Source: an uncultured Lachnospiraceae bacterium
GTDB taxonomy: Bacteria; Bacillota; Clostridia; Lachnospirales; Lachnospiraceae
DNA: 36,441 nt
NCBI GenBank assembly: GCA_910584725.1
Contig: CAJUBE010000041.1
Span: forward strand, 1-36,441
Direction: 5' to 3'
How positions within the stretch are numbered: the first letter of the stretch is position 1; each line of letters opens with the position of its first letter. The notes under the pieces were generated by a model. That model was not told where the DNA came from. It searched no databases and worked only from the letters and a program-made list of their open reading frames with translations. The position numbers and the translations under genes were made by a program. Shown here piece by piece: positions 23,382-29,692 of this stretch.

Positions 23382-24638
23382 CTATACCTCCAGACTGTTT
23401 TCATCCAACAAAAAATTTAATATTCCCATCGTTACGATTCCCTGCTCGTCCCGGCGGGGTCTGATATTATCCCTTACAATAATTATTTTTTTAAAATGGT
23501 CATTGACATGCAGCAGCGAATTTTGCTCCTGTTGCAATTTCTCCGGGTTACTCATGGCAAACGCTGACTGGAGATAATATTTTCGGCTTCCTCTCGAAGC
23601 CACAAAATCTATTTCATATTGTTTTCGGACTGTTTTTCCATCCACATTTTTTCCGAATGTCTCAACCATCCCGACATCGACGAGGTAATCCCTGTTCCGT
23701 AGCTCGTTGTATAAAATATTTTCCATCAAATGGTTCTCTTCAACCTGACAAAAACCAAGTTTGGCATTACGGATTCCCACATCTTCAAAATAATACTTTA
23801 CCAAAGAATTGATGTATTTCTTTCCCTTGATATCATAGCGTCCTGCTTTGCTGATCAGGAATGCGTCTTCCAGATAATCGGCGTACTTTTTGAGTGTTAT
23901 ACTGCTGATCGTCTTGTTTTTTACGCTCTTAAAGGTTTTAGACAGCTTTACTGAATTTGTAAGAGAACCTGTTGCCGATGCCAAAATATTTATCAACTCG
24001 TCTAACTCCTCTTTGTTGCGAATATGATGTCTTTCAATAATATCTGACAAATACACAGTTTGAAAGAGTGACAGCAGATATTCCTCCTTCTCCTCGGGGG
24101 TTCTTCTGTATAATACAAAAGGCAGACCGCCGTACATCACATATTCGTCCCATGCCTCATCCCTGCTTCCGTCATATACGGATAAAAATTCCCTGAAATT
24201 CAGCGGATAAATATGAATTTCATCCCCTCTTCCCCTAAATTCCGTAATGACATCAGAAGACAGAAATTTAGAATTACTCCCGGTGACATACACATCGGCA
24301 TTCCTAATATGAAGAAATGAGTTGAGCACATCCTCAAACTCTTCTAAGAATTGCACCTCATCCAGAATAATATAATAATCCTGATCGTCTGTAATCTGTT
24401 TCTTGACATATGCCAGCATAACATCCGGGTCTCGCAGTTTCAGGTTGCTTCTGTCATCCAATGCTATCTCTATAATATGGGACGGCTCTATCCCTTTTTC
24501 AATAAGATAATCATGAAATATATGAAACAGTAGATACGATTTCCCGCAGCGCCTGACGCCTGTGACAACTTTGATCAGTCCGTTTTTCTCCCGGCTGATT
24601 AATTTTTTCAAATAATAGTCTCTTGGTATATGCATCAT
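23382..24638 (-). CDS. AAA_14/DUF4143 family ATPase
   Basis: A 418-residue protein. The N-terminal AAA_14 domain has Walker A G-V-R-R-C-G-K-S (about 27-34), Walker B Y-I-I-L-D-E-V-Q and a sensor-like V-T-G-S-N-S. The C-terminal DUF4143 domain ends in a nuclease-like region with E-I-D-F-V-A-S. The family is widespread and often mobile, of uncertain role. AGGAG lies 3 bp before the first ATG and 6 bp before the second (24635), so the start may be either. It has its own promoter (24677-24705), is flanked by the neuA remnant and is unrelated to glycan synthesis, so it is best read as inserted cargo. Confidence 0.88.
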   Translation of the reverse strand: MMHIPRDYYLKKLISREKNGLIKVVTGVRRCGKSYLLFHIFHDYLIEKGIEPSHIIEIALDDRSNLKLRDPDVMLAYVKKQITDDQDYYIILDEVQFLEEFEDVLNSFLHIRNADVYVTGSNSKFLSSDVITEFRGRGDEIHIYPLNFREFLSVYDGSRDEAWDEYVMYGGLPFVLYRRTPEEKEEYLLSLFQTVYLSDIIERHHIRNKEELDELINILASATGSLTNSVKLSKTFKSVKNKTISSITLKKYADYLEDAFLISKAGRYDIKGKKYINSLVKYYFEDVGIRNAKLGFCQVEENHLMENILYNELRNRDYLVDVGMVETFGKNVDGKTVRKQYEIDFVASRGSRKYYLQSAFAMSNPEKLQQEQNSLLHVNDHFKKIIIVRDNIRPRRDEQGIVTMGILNFLLDENSLEV

Positions 24639-24676
24639 CTACTCCTATTTTAATAATCTGTGTATTTACACAAATT

Positions 24677-24705
24677 ATTATACTTCTGTGCCGTTCTAAA
24701 AGCAA
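24677..24705 (-). promoter_or_regulatory. Promoter of the AAA ATPase gene
   Basis: On the minus strand -35 TTGCTT (24705-24700), a 17-bp spacer and a perfect -10 TATAAT (24682-24677) precede the ATG by about 40 bp. A GTGTA/TACAC inverted repeat (24660-24671) covers the predicted start region. It would also feed the acetyltransferase and later genes. Confidence 0.7.
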
Positions 24706-24731
24706 TAATATTGTATGAAAATATGCATATA

Positions 24732-25484
24732 TCAGTGGAGTCTCTTTTGCAGAGCCTGCTTCCATTTTTTTATGTGATAGCGCATTAACGCCTCTTTGGG
24801 AAACCGCTCTCGCATCCCCTCTTCAATGGAGTAGATACACGGATTACACTTCCCACAGGGCTTTCCGTGTATCGGCGTATAACAGAACCAAGTTTCTTCC
24901 ATAATATTCCGGGCATTTTCCCTCATATATTCTTCTTTCATCTGTTCTTTTGTATATGCAGCCAGCGGAAACCGATAATTTCCAAACAAGGTGTTCATAT
25001 CAGCAGAAGAGTTATCCTGATCTAAGATGTAGTATGATCCGACCATGTCATCTTCCATTAATTTCAGTTTTCCATATTTTTCGATCAGCAAAATTGCTTT
25101 ATCATCCTTGTGTACGGATAATTCAATGCCGGGATGCGCAGTCGCGAACCTTGCAAGCCAGTCATATTGCGTCCCGAAGAAGTCGGTTTCTCTGACGCGC
25201 GTCCAGGTAGACGAGATACACTCATCCACAATTCTGTCTGCTACGGGTATAACAACAAGCGGTTTCATTATGGCCCTTGTAGTCGGACGTTCTGAGAGCA
25301 ATTTTGTGATGACAGCCATGGCAGACAGTTCATTTTGCTCAGATTTTCTGTTATCAGAACAGTAATATGGCTGGATCATGACAGGCTTCATTGACAGCTG
25401 CAGCATACGAAAGGTAGAATCGTAGCCGCCGGTCCAAAATATTTCTACTGTATTCGTTAGGTCTGAAAAATTATTTTTTTCCAT
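24732..25484 (-). CDS. QueC-like PP-loop ATPase of a glycan cluster
   Basis: A 250-residue protein. The PP-loop T-G-G-Y-D-S (18-23) binds ATP for adenylation of a substrate. The C-terminus has four cysteines, C201-x8-C210-x2-C213-x2-C216 (W-F-C-Y and C-G-K-C-N-P-C), the arrangement of the zinc site in 7-cyano-7-deazaguanine synthase QueC. QueC adenylates a carboxylate and uses ammonia to form an amide and then a nitrile. No queD/E/F genes are nearby. The gene sits 34 bp after a Wzx gene in a polysaccharide operon, so it probably modifies a sugar carboxylate or another precursor. GGAG stands 6 bp before the ATG. Overall similarity to true QueC outside the motifs looks low. Confidence 0.75.
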   Translation of the reverse strand: MEKNNFSDLTNTVEIFWTGGYDSTFRMLQLSMKPVMIQPYYCSDNRKSEQNELSAMAVITKLLSERPTTRAIMKPLVVIPVADRIVDECISSTWTRVRETDFFGTQYDWLARFATAHPGIELSVHKDDKAILLIEKYGKLKLMEDDMVGSYYILDQDNSSADMNTLFGNYRFPLAAYTKEQMKEEYMRENARNIMEETWFCYTPIHGKPCGKCNPCIYSIEEGMRERFPKEALMRYHIKKWKQALQKRLH

Positions 25485-25518
25485 CTCAAGCTCCTTCTGC
25501 CACTTATGATACGGCTTT

Positions 25519-27057
25519 TTACACTGATCTTTTTATACCACGGACTATTTCTTTAATGAAACAAGAGGCGTCCTTAAAATTCTTTGTTCGATGGTATGCC
25601 AATAGTAAACAAAAATTACAGAGAAAAAATGCTGCGATTCCTTTTAGAATCAATGCAAACAGCTTACCATCTGGCAGTTTATTGCAAATTGTGTATACAA
25701 TAAGCGCTGTGATCACAGTTACGGAAGCATAGAAAATATGCTGCAGATAATATACATAAAGCTTCCTGTTTTTAAAATAATATCGATATATAATCGTGGT
25801 TCCGTAAATGAAATTAATCATTACAATCGATAAAATAGTTGCCAAAATAATACCTGAAATACCAAAGTATCTGCCAAGCAGGATATTTAGCAAAATATTT
25901 GCGGCAGCCTCCATAGCGCTTCTAAAACGACCTTCCCACCAGAGTCCGGCGCTGGTGACATACACCGATCGTATATCGCCCATACACAGGCTGTATAGAT
26001 AGATGCACAGCAATATCACAGGCCCCCGTGAAAGCATCAGCTTCTTACCCATCCACAACAGCATAAAGGGTTGAAAAATTACAAAAAGACACACGGTGCA
26101 GACACTTGCAATCCACATATACATAAAAGTAAAACGTACCATATCCGCATGATTTTTTTCAGTATCCGCCACCACTATATTTCTGCCAACAGAAGCCGTC
26201 ATCGCCTTTGTGATGCATTCCAAAAGAGTATGAATTCCATAAAGAATGGTGTAATAATTCCCATACATTGTAACCTGAGCCAGTCCCAGATAAGCGGAAA
26301 TGATGATATTATCCATGGAGTTTCTGCTTTGTCTGCACAGTCTTTGTATCATCAAACCGCTAATACGTTTGAATATGTCTTTTCGGGCCCCCCTGTCTAA
26401 CGGGCCACGGCATACATATTGTGGGAATCGTTTTCTGGTAAGCCATTCTATATAGAGATTTTCCGCGGCTGATGTGATTGGCATGATCAGCAGAAACAGG
26501 TAATAATCATGGAATATGGCAAGAAGGAAAAATTGTAGAAGATTCTTCAGTAAGGTAAATATTGTATTTGCGTTGACGTTGAGATCTTCCCGCTGGTGAG
26601 CCGACAGGAGACTCTTTTTGTAGGCAAACATCCAATAACCTATCACTGTATTGCCAAGAAAAATAAAATATAGCAGATATAAATTTAAATCAGCAGGAAT
26701 ATCTCCTTTTATCAGTCGCGGCAAAAATGGGGTGAGCAGCAAACCAACCGCAAGAATCAAAAGCCCGATGACGCGGTATGCTGTCCGATAAAGATTTAAA
26801 AGCGCACATATTTTTTCGGAGTCATTTGTCGCAATCGGTTTATACATGCTGAAAACAATCGCCGAACTAAAACCAAGTTCTGCAATATTCAACATCTGCA
26901 GAATAGAGGAAAAGAGGCTATCCAGTCCCAGATATTCTGTCCCCAGCAGTTGAATCAAGGCTGTCCGCATAAAAAAAGGGACTAAAAAGGCAACTCCTCT
27001 ATTGACGATTCCCCAGACTATATTTCTTGTGGTATTTTTGACGTTTTCACTTTTCAT
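25519..27057 (-). CDS. Wzx-type polysaccharide flippase (first copy)
   Basis: A 512-residue polytopic protein with about 12-14 transmembrane helices, opening with R-N-I-V-W-G-I-V-N-R-G and the L-G-x-E-Y-L-G-L motif typical of MOP-superfamily O-antigen/teichuronate flippases. It translocates undecaprenyl-linked repeat units across the cytoplasmic membrane. Ribosome binding sequence ahead of ATG 27057 is weak. Neighbours are TupA-like ATP-grasp upstream and the QueC-like gene downstream. A second, only distantly similar Wzx is encoded at 33896 in the opposite operon, implying two separate glycans. Confidence 0.9.
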   Translation of the reverse strand: MKSENVKNTTRNIVWGIVNRGVAFLVPFFMRTALIQLLGTEYLGLDSLFSSILQMLNIAELGFSSAIVFSMYKPIATNDSEKICALLNLYRTAYRVIGLLILAVGLLLTPFLPRLIKGDIPADLNLYLLYFIFLGNTVIGYWMFAYKKSLLSAHQREDLNVNANTIFTLLKNLLQFFLLAIFHDYYLFLLIMPITSAAENLYIEWLTRKRFPQYVCRGPLDRGARKDIFKRISGLMIQRLCRQSRNSMDNIIISAYLGLAQVTMYGNYYTILYGIHTLLECITKAMTASVGRNIVVADTEKNHADMVRFTFMYMWIASVCTVCLFVIFQPFMLLWMGKKLMLSRGPVILLCIYLYSLCMGDIRSVYVTSAGLWWEGRFRSAMEAAANILLNILLGRYFGISGIILATILSIVMINFIYGTTIIYRYYFKNRKLYVYYLQHIFYASVTVITALIVYTICNKLPDGKLFALILKGIAAFFLCNFCLLLAYHRTKNFKDASCFIKEIVRGIKRSV

Positions 27058-27096
27058 TTAGGTTTCTTACAAAGACCTTTCACACAGATAAATGCT

Positions 27097-27936
27097 TTAG
27101 GGCACAGCTTTTAACTCTATACAACCGCCTAAAGCGAGCTGTCCCTCCTCGGTTAGATTGGCGTGATATCCATAAGAGGGCGAAAGGGTAATTTCACCGA
27201 ACCACACATGTCCGTCCACTTCATATAAATCAATCCGTGCCGACACAAACGGCTCCGACAGTTTCTCGGCCGCCATTATCATTTGAGACAGGCACTTGGG
27301 CTTTTCCAAAATAATTCCGCTCTGATATTCCTTTTTCGTATATTCGGTATGAATCCATTCGGGAGTATAGTAATCACGGCCCTGATTGCGTTTATAACAC
27401 ACAAGAATCGCATCACATTTCCCACGGGAACACACAAATTTGTAATCAGTCACAGGCTCGTCCAGCAGTTTCTCACACAATATCTTTGGCTTGATGCCCG
27501 CATAATGATATTCACAGTGCTTTTTTGCAAAATTTATCTGCATAGCGGCGGATAATTTCTTTTTTACAGCCTCCTGCTCAACATCATCTCCTGTATGCAT
27601 GATCTGATAGCAGGAAGGGCCGCTTCCGTTATTCAGCTTCATAATGTTAGGGTAAGGAAGCTTTCCAAAATCAATACTTTCCACACTCTCCCAGACACCG
27701 TACAGGGGAATGAGCATATCCGAAAATCCACAGTCTGCCACATACTTTCGAACCTCATATTTATCTGCGTATCGGCCATATTCCGGAGTCAAAACATGTA
27801 CCATCAGCCAGTGCAGCTTTTCATCATATGTGACAGGATGCTTCCAGTTCATAAAGCGTTTAGTCTTATGACAATATATAATGCTATGAGCCAATCGCGG
27901 CGGCAGTTTCCATAAAATCTCTTTAGTGATACGCAT
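27097..27936 (-). CDS. TupA-like ATP-grasp ligase
   Basis: A 279-residue protein of the ATPgrasp_TupA type. Visible hallmarks are M-K-L-N-N-G-S-G (nucleotide loop) in the middle, C-E-K-L-L-D-E-P-V-T-D-Y-K-F, and the metal-binding A-R-I-D-L-Y-E-V-D-G-H-V-W-F-G-E-I. ATP-grasp ligases join a carboxylate to an amine through an acyl phosphate; TupA is linked to attaching peptide to polyglucuronate in teichuronopeptide. Here an amino acid or amine could be coupled to a uronic-acid residue. Its start overlaps the upstream GT2 gene by 14 bp, with GGAGA ahead of ATG 27936. Confidence 0.82.
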   Translation of the reverse strand: MRITKEILWKLPPRLAHSIIYCHKTKRFMNWKHPVTYDEKLHWLMVHVLTPEYGRYADKYEVRKYVADCGFSDMLIPLYGVWESVESIDFGKLPYPNIMKLNNGSGPSCYQIMHTGDDVEQEAVKKKLSAAMQINFAKKHCEYHYAGIKPKILCEKLLDEPVTDYKFVCSRGKCDAILVCYKRNQGRDYYTPEWIHTEYTKKEYQSGIILEKPKCLSQMIMAAEKLSEPFVSARIDLYEVDGHVWFGEITLSPSYGYHANLTEEGQLALGGCIELKAVP

Positions 27937-28852
27937 CTCGGTACAGTCTCCTCTCTCTGAGCTGATGGCGAAGCGTATAGCGAATACCCGTCCAATTGAT
28001 GAGAGGTATTTTTTCCTGTCGAAAATAGCGGTATAGTTTGAGAATTAATTTCAAACTGTATCCCTGTTGTGCATAGCGAACCAAAAATTGCCCGCTCAAT
28101 GGCATAGTATAGGAATACTTTTTTAAATCCAGATGATCCCTGAGAAACTGGTATCTGGATTTATACAAAGTAGCTCTTATTTGAACGCGCTCCTCATCAT
28201 GTCCAGTCGTCAGTGTGTTTTCCGATCTCGTAACGCAGTATATTTTTTCCGCGTATGCCTCAACACATTTGGCATAATGGCCGCATTTAACAGAAAACAT
28301 AACATCATTGGAGACGATCACCTCATCGAAAAGAATACCAGCATCCTTCACCATACTGTGTCTGATCATTTTCGACCAAGGAACTATGCAACGGTAGCGA
28401 AGTGCCATCTCATTTTCTTCTGTCGGATCGTCCAGATAACGTCGGACAAGTTTTTCACACCAGAGATGCCTTGTATCTGTTTTCATGGTTTTCAAATTCA
28501 TGCTGGTAGGAATAAAATGAATGATATCCGCGTCGGAATTCGCATGTTCTTTCATAATTTCAAAAGCGTTTTCCAGGAAAAAATCGTCCGCATCCGCAAA
28601 GACAAGCCATTTCCCATCGGCGTGCTCTAATCCAATATTCCGACAAGTGCCGGCTCCTTTCTTACCCGTAACATTATACAGAAACAGTCCGCCACGCGCT
28701 GTTACCAGACGCTCCGCCTCCGTAACGTCTTCCGTGCTTTTGTCGTCCACGACAATCAATTGAATGGATTCCTCGACAGGAATGCTGCTAATCAGATGCT
28801 TTAACAAAAAAACGCTATTATAATGTGGAATAATAACAGAGAACAACTGCAT
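27923..28852 (-). CDS. Family 2 glycosyltransferase, first gene of the leftward operon
   Basis: A 309-residue transferase with F-S-V-I-I-P-H-Y-N-S, V-V-D-D-K-S-T-E-D, the G-A-G-T-C-R-N-I-G-L loop and the metal motif A-D-A-D-D-F. A basic C-terminal region (about 215-309) likely contacts membrane or lipid-linked acceptor. The ATG at 28852 has AAAGGA ahead. Only 45 bp separate it from the left inverted repeat of the invertible segment, and that gap holds no good leftward promoter. Its transcription is therefore expected to depend on orientation of the segment. Confidence 0.9.
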   Translation of the reverse strand: MQLFSVIIPHYNSVFLLKHLISSIPVEESIQLIVVDDKSTEDVTEAERLVTARGGLFLYNVTGKKGAGTCRNIGLEHADGKWLVFADADDFFLENAFEIMKEHANSDADIIHFIPTSMNLKTMKTDTRHLWCEKLVRRYLDDPTEENEMALRYRCIVPWSKMIRHSMVKDAGILFDEVIVSNDVMFSVKCGHYAKCVEAYAEKIYCVTRSENTLTTGHDEERVQIRATLYKSRYQFLRDHLDLKKYSYTMPLSGQFLVRYAQQGYSLKLILKLYRYFRQEKIPLINWTGIRYTLRHQLRERRLYRDAYH

Positions 28853-28897
28853 TTCTTAATTCCTTTCATGAAAATCTAGGTCCTCTCAACGATATAA

Positions 28898-28922
28898 TTT
28901 CGATAAAATGTTATCTTCATAA
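28898..28922 (+). repeat. Left inverted repeat of the invertible segment
   Basis: A 25-bp arm beginning TTTCGATAAAATG and ending CTTCATAA. It is an exact reverse complement of 29613-29637; the match stops on both sides, so it is exactly 25 bp. A TATAAT at 28893-28898 touches its outer edge on the plus strand. Confidence 0.95.
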
Positions 28923-28952
28923 TAAATACAAAGTACAAAAGGAGGTATAAAA

Positions 28953-29534
28953 ATGGCAACAACACAGCCGATCAGAAGTCAGAAGGAGATTGATAATTTG
29001 AAGGAATATTTTCTGAAAAAAGGGGAAATCCGCAATTATGTGCTTGTCACGATGGGATTGAACACTGCACTCAGAATCAGTGATTTACTGGAATTGTCTT
29101 GGAAAGATGTATGGAATTTCTCCGGGAACTGTTTCAAGAAATATATTTCGCTTATAGAACAAAAGACAAAGAAAAGTCAGATGATTTACCTGAATCAGAC
29201 ATGTACCCAGGCGCTGCAGTGTCTAAGAGACAGCATGTCCGAGGAAATTACTGCTGAGAACTACATATTTCAAAGTCGAATCGGCAATAATCAGCATATC
29301 GGGCGTAACCGTGCCTATGTACTCATCAAGAAGGCATGGGCTGATCTGGGTTATGAAGGAAATATAAGCTGTCATTCTCTGAGAAAAAGTTTCGGCTATC
29401 ACGCATGGCATAATGGTGTGTCGCCGGCGGTAATTATGAATATCTACAACCATTCATCCATGGAGGTCACCAAAAGATATCTCTCGATTGCCCAGGATGA
29501 TAAGGATGACGTGTATCGAAATATGGATTTGTAA
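28953..29534 (+). CDS. FimB-like tyrosine recombinase (DNA invertase)
   Basis: A 193-residue protein consisting of the tyrosine recombinase catalytic domain alone, the size of FimB/FimE/MrpI-type invertases and far shorter than integrases. Catalytic residues are all in place: R41 (TALRISDLL), a Lys in QKTKKS (71-74), H141-x-x-R144 (HSLRKSF), H167 (NHSS) and Y176 (KRYLSI). GGAGG with a 7-bp spacer precedes ATG 28953. The gene lies wholly between the two 25-bp repeats, so it is most likely the enzyme acting on them. The distance from repeat to start codon is only 30 bp, so its own promoter probably lies outside the segment or spans the repeat. Confidence 0.92.
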   Translation: MATTQPIRSQKEIDNLKEYFLKKGEIRNYVLVTMGLNTALRISDLLELSWKDVWNFSGNCFKKYISLIEQKTKKSQMIYLNQTCTQALQCLRDSMSEEITAENYIFQSRIGNNQHIGRNRAYVLIKKAWADLGYEGNISCHSLRKSFGYHAWHNGVSPAVIMNIYNHSSMEVTKRYLSIAQDDKDDVYRNMDL

Positions 29535-29543
29535 TAATCCTGC

Positions 29544-29575
29544 GCAAACATATGTTTCTCCAAAACAATGTTTGC
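29544..29575. repeat. Palindromic sites overlapping the switch promoter
   Basis: GCAAACAT (29544-29551) and ATGTTTGC (29568-29575) form a perfect 8-bp inverted repeat; within it AAACATATGTTT (29546-29557) is itself palindromic. The right arm overlaps the -35 box at 29572-29577. With no U tract following, a regulator operator fits better than a terminator for the recombinase gene. Confidence 0.5.
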
Positions 29576-29600
29576 AACATTATGATAAATGTACTATAAT
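29572..29600 (+). promoter_or_regulatory. Outward promoter of the invertible segment
   Basis: -35 TTGCAA (29572-29577), a 17-bp spacer and a perfect -10 TATAAT (29595-29600) point right, with a predicted start near 29607, just inside the right repeat. The leader then crosses the repeat and reaches the TTG start at 29693. It lies inside the repeats and so would reverse with the segment. Confidence 0.82.
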
Positions 29601-29612
29601 AGAATCTAAAGT

Positions 29613-29637
29613 TTATGAAGATAACATTTTATCGAAA
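29613..29637 (-). repeat. Right inverted repeat of the invertible segment
   Basis: A 25-bp arm beginning TTATGAAGATAAC and ending TTATCGAAA, the exact reverse complement of 28898-28922. Flanking bases 29612 and 29638 do not match. Confidence 0.95.
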
Positions 29638-29692
29638 ATGTATTCTTGACAGGTATCTGAAAATGTAAGCGCTTTGCCGGAGGAAACGGAAG

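Larger units (their letters stand above)
28898..29637. mobile_element. Putative invertible promoter segment (740 bp)
   Basis: Bounded by perfect 25-bp inverted repeats and containing one gene, a FimB-like recombinase, plus an outward-facing promoter at its right end. It separates two divergent polysaccharide operons. As drawn, the promoter reads right into the gene at 29693. Inversion would place the same promoter, reading left, about 90 bp upstream of the GT2 gene at 28852. The structure fits recombinase-driven phase variation with the enzyme encoded inside its own substrate. Inversion has not been observed here; it is inferred. Confidence 0.85.

Noticed and set aside
23065..23382. 105-codon leftward frame within the neuA remnant
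   Set aside because: No homology; it is an alternative frame of the degenerate neuA.
22982..23404. 140-codon frame as a functional small protein
   Set aside because: It matches only the middle of NeuA, lacks the nucleotide-binding loop and C-terminus, and its first codons overlap the ATPase stop.
29646..29674. TTGACA as a second promoter for the rightward operon
   Set aside because: A perfect -35 hexamer, but the sequence 16-18 bp downstream (GCGCTT) is not a -10. It would not by itself keep the operon on after inversion.
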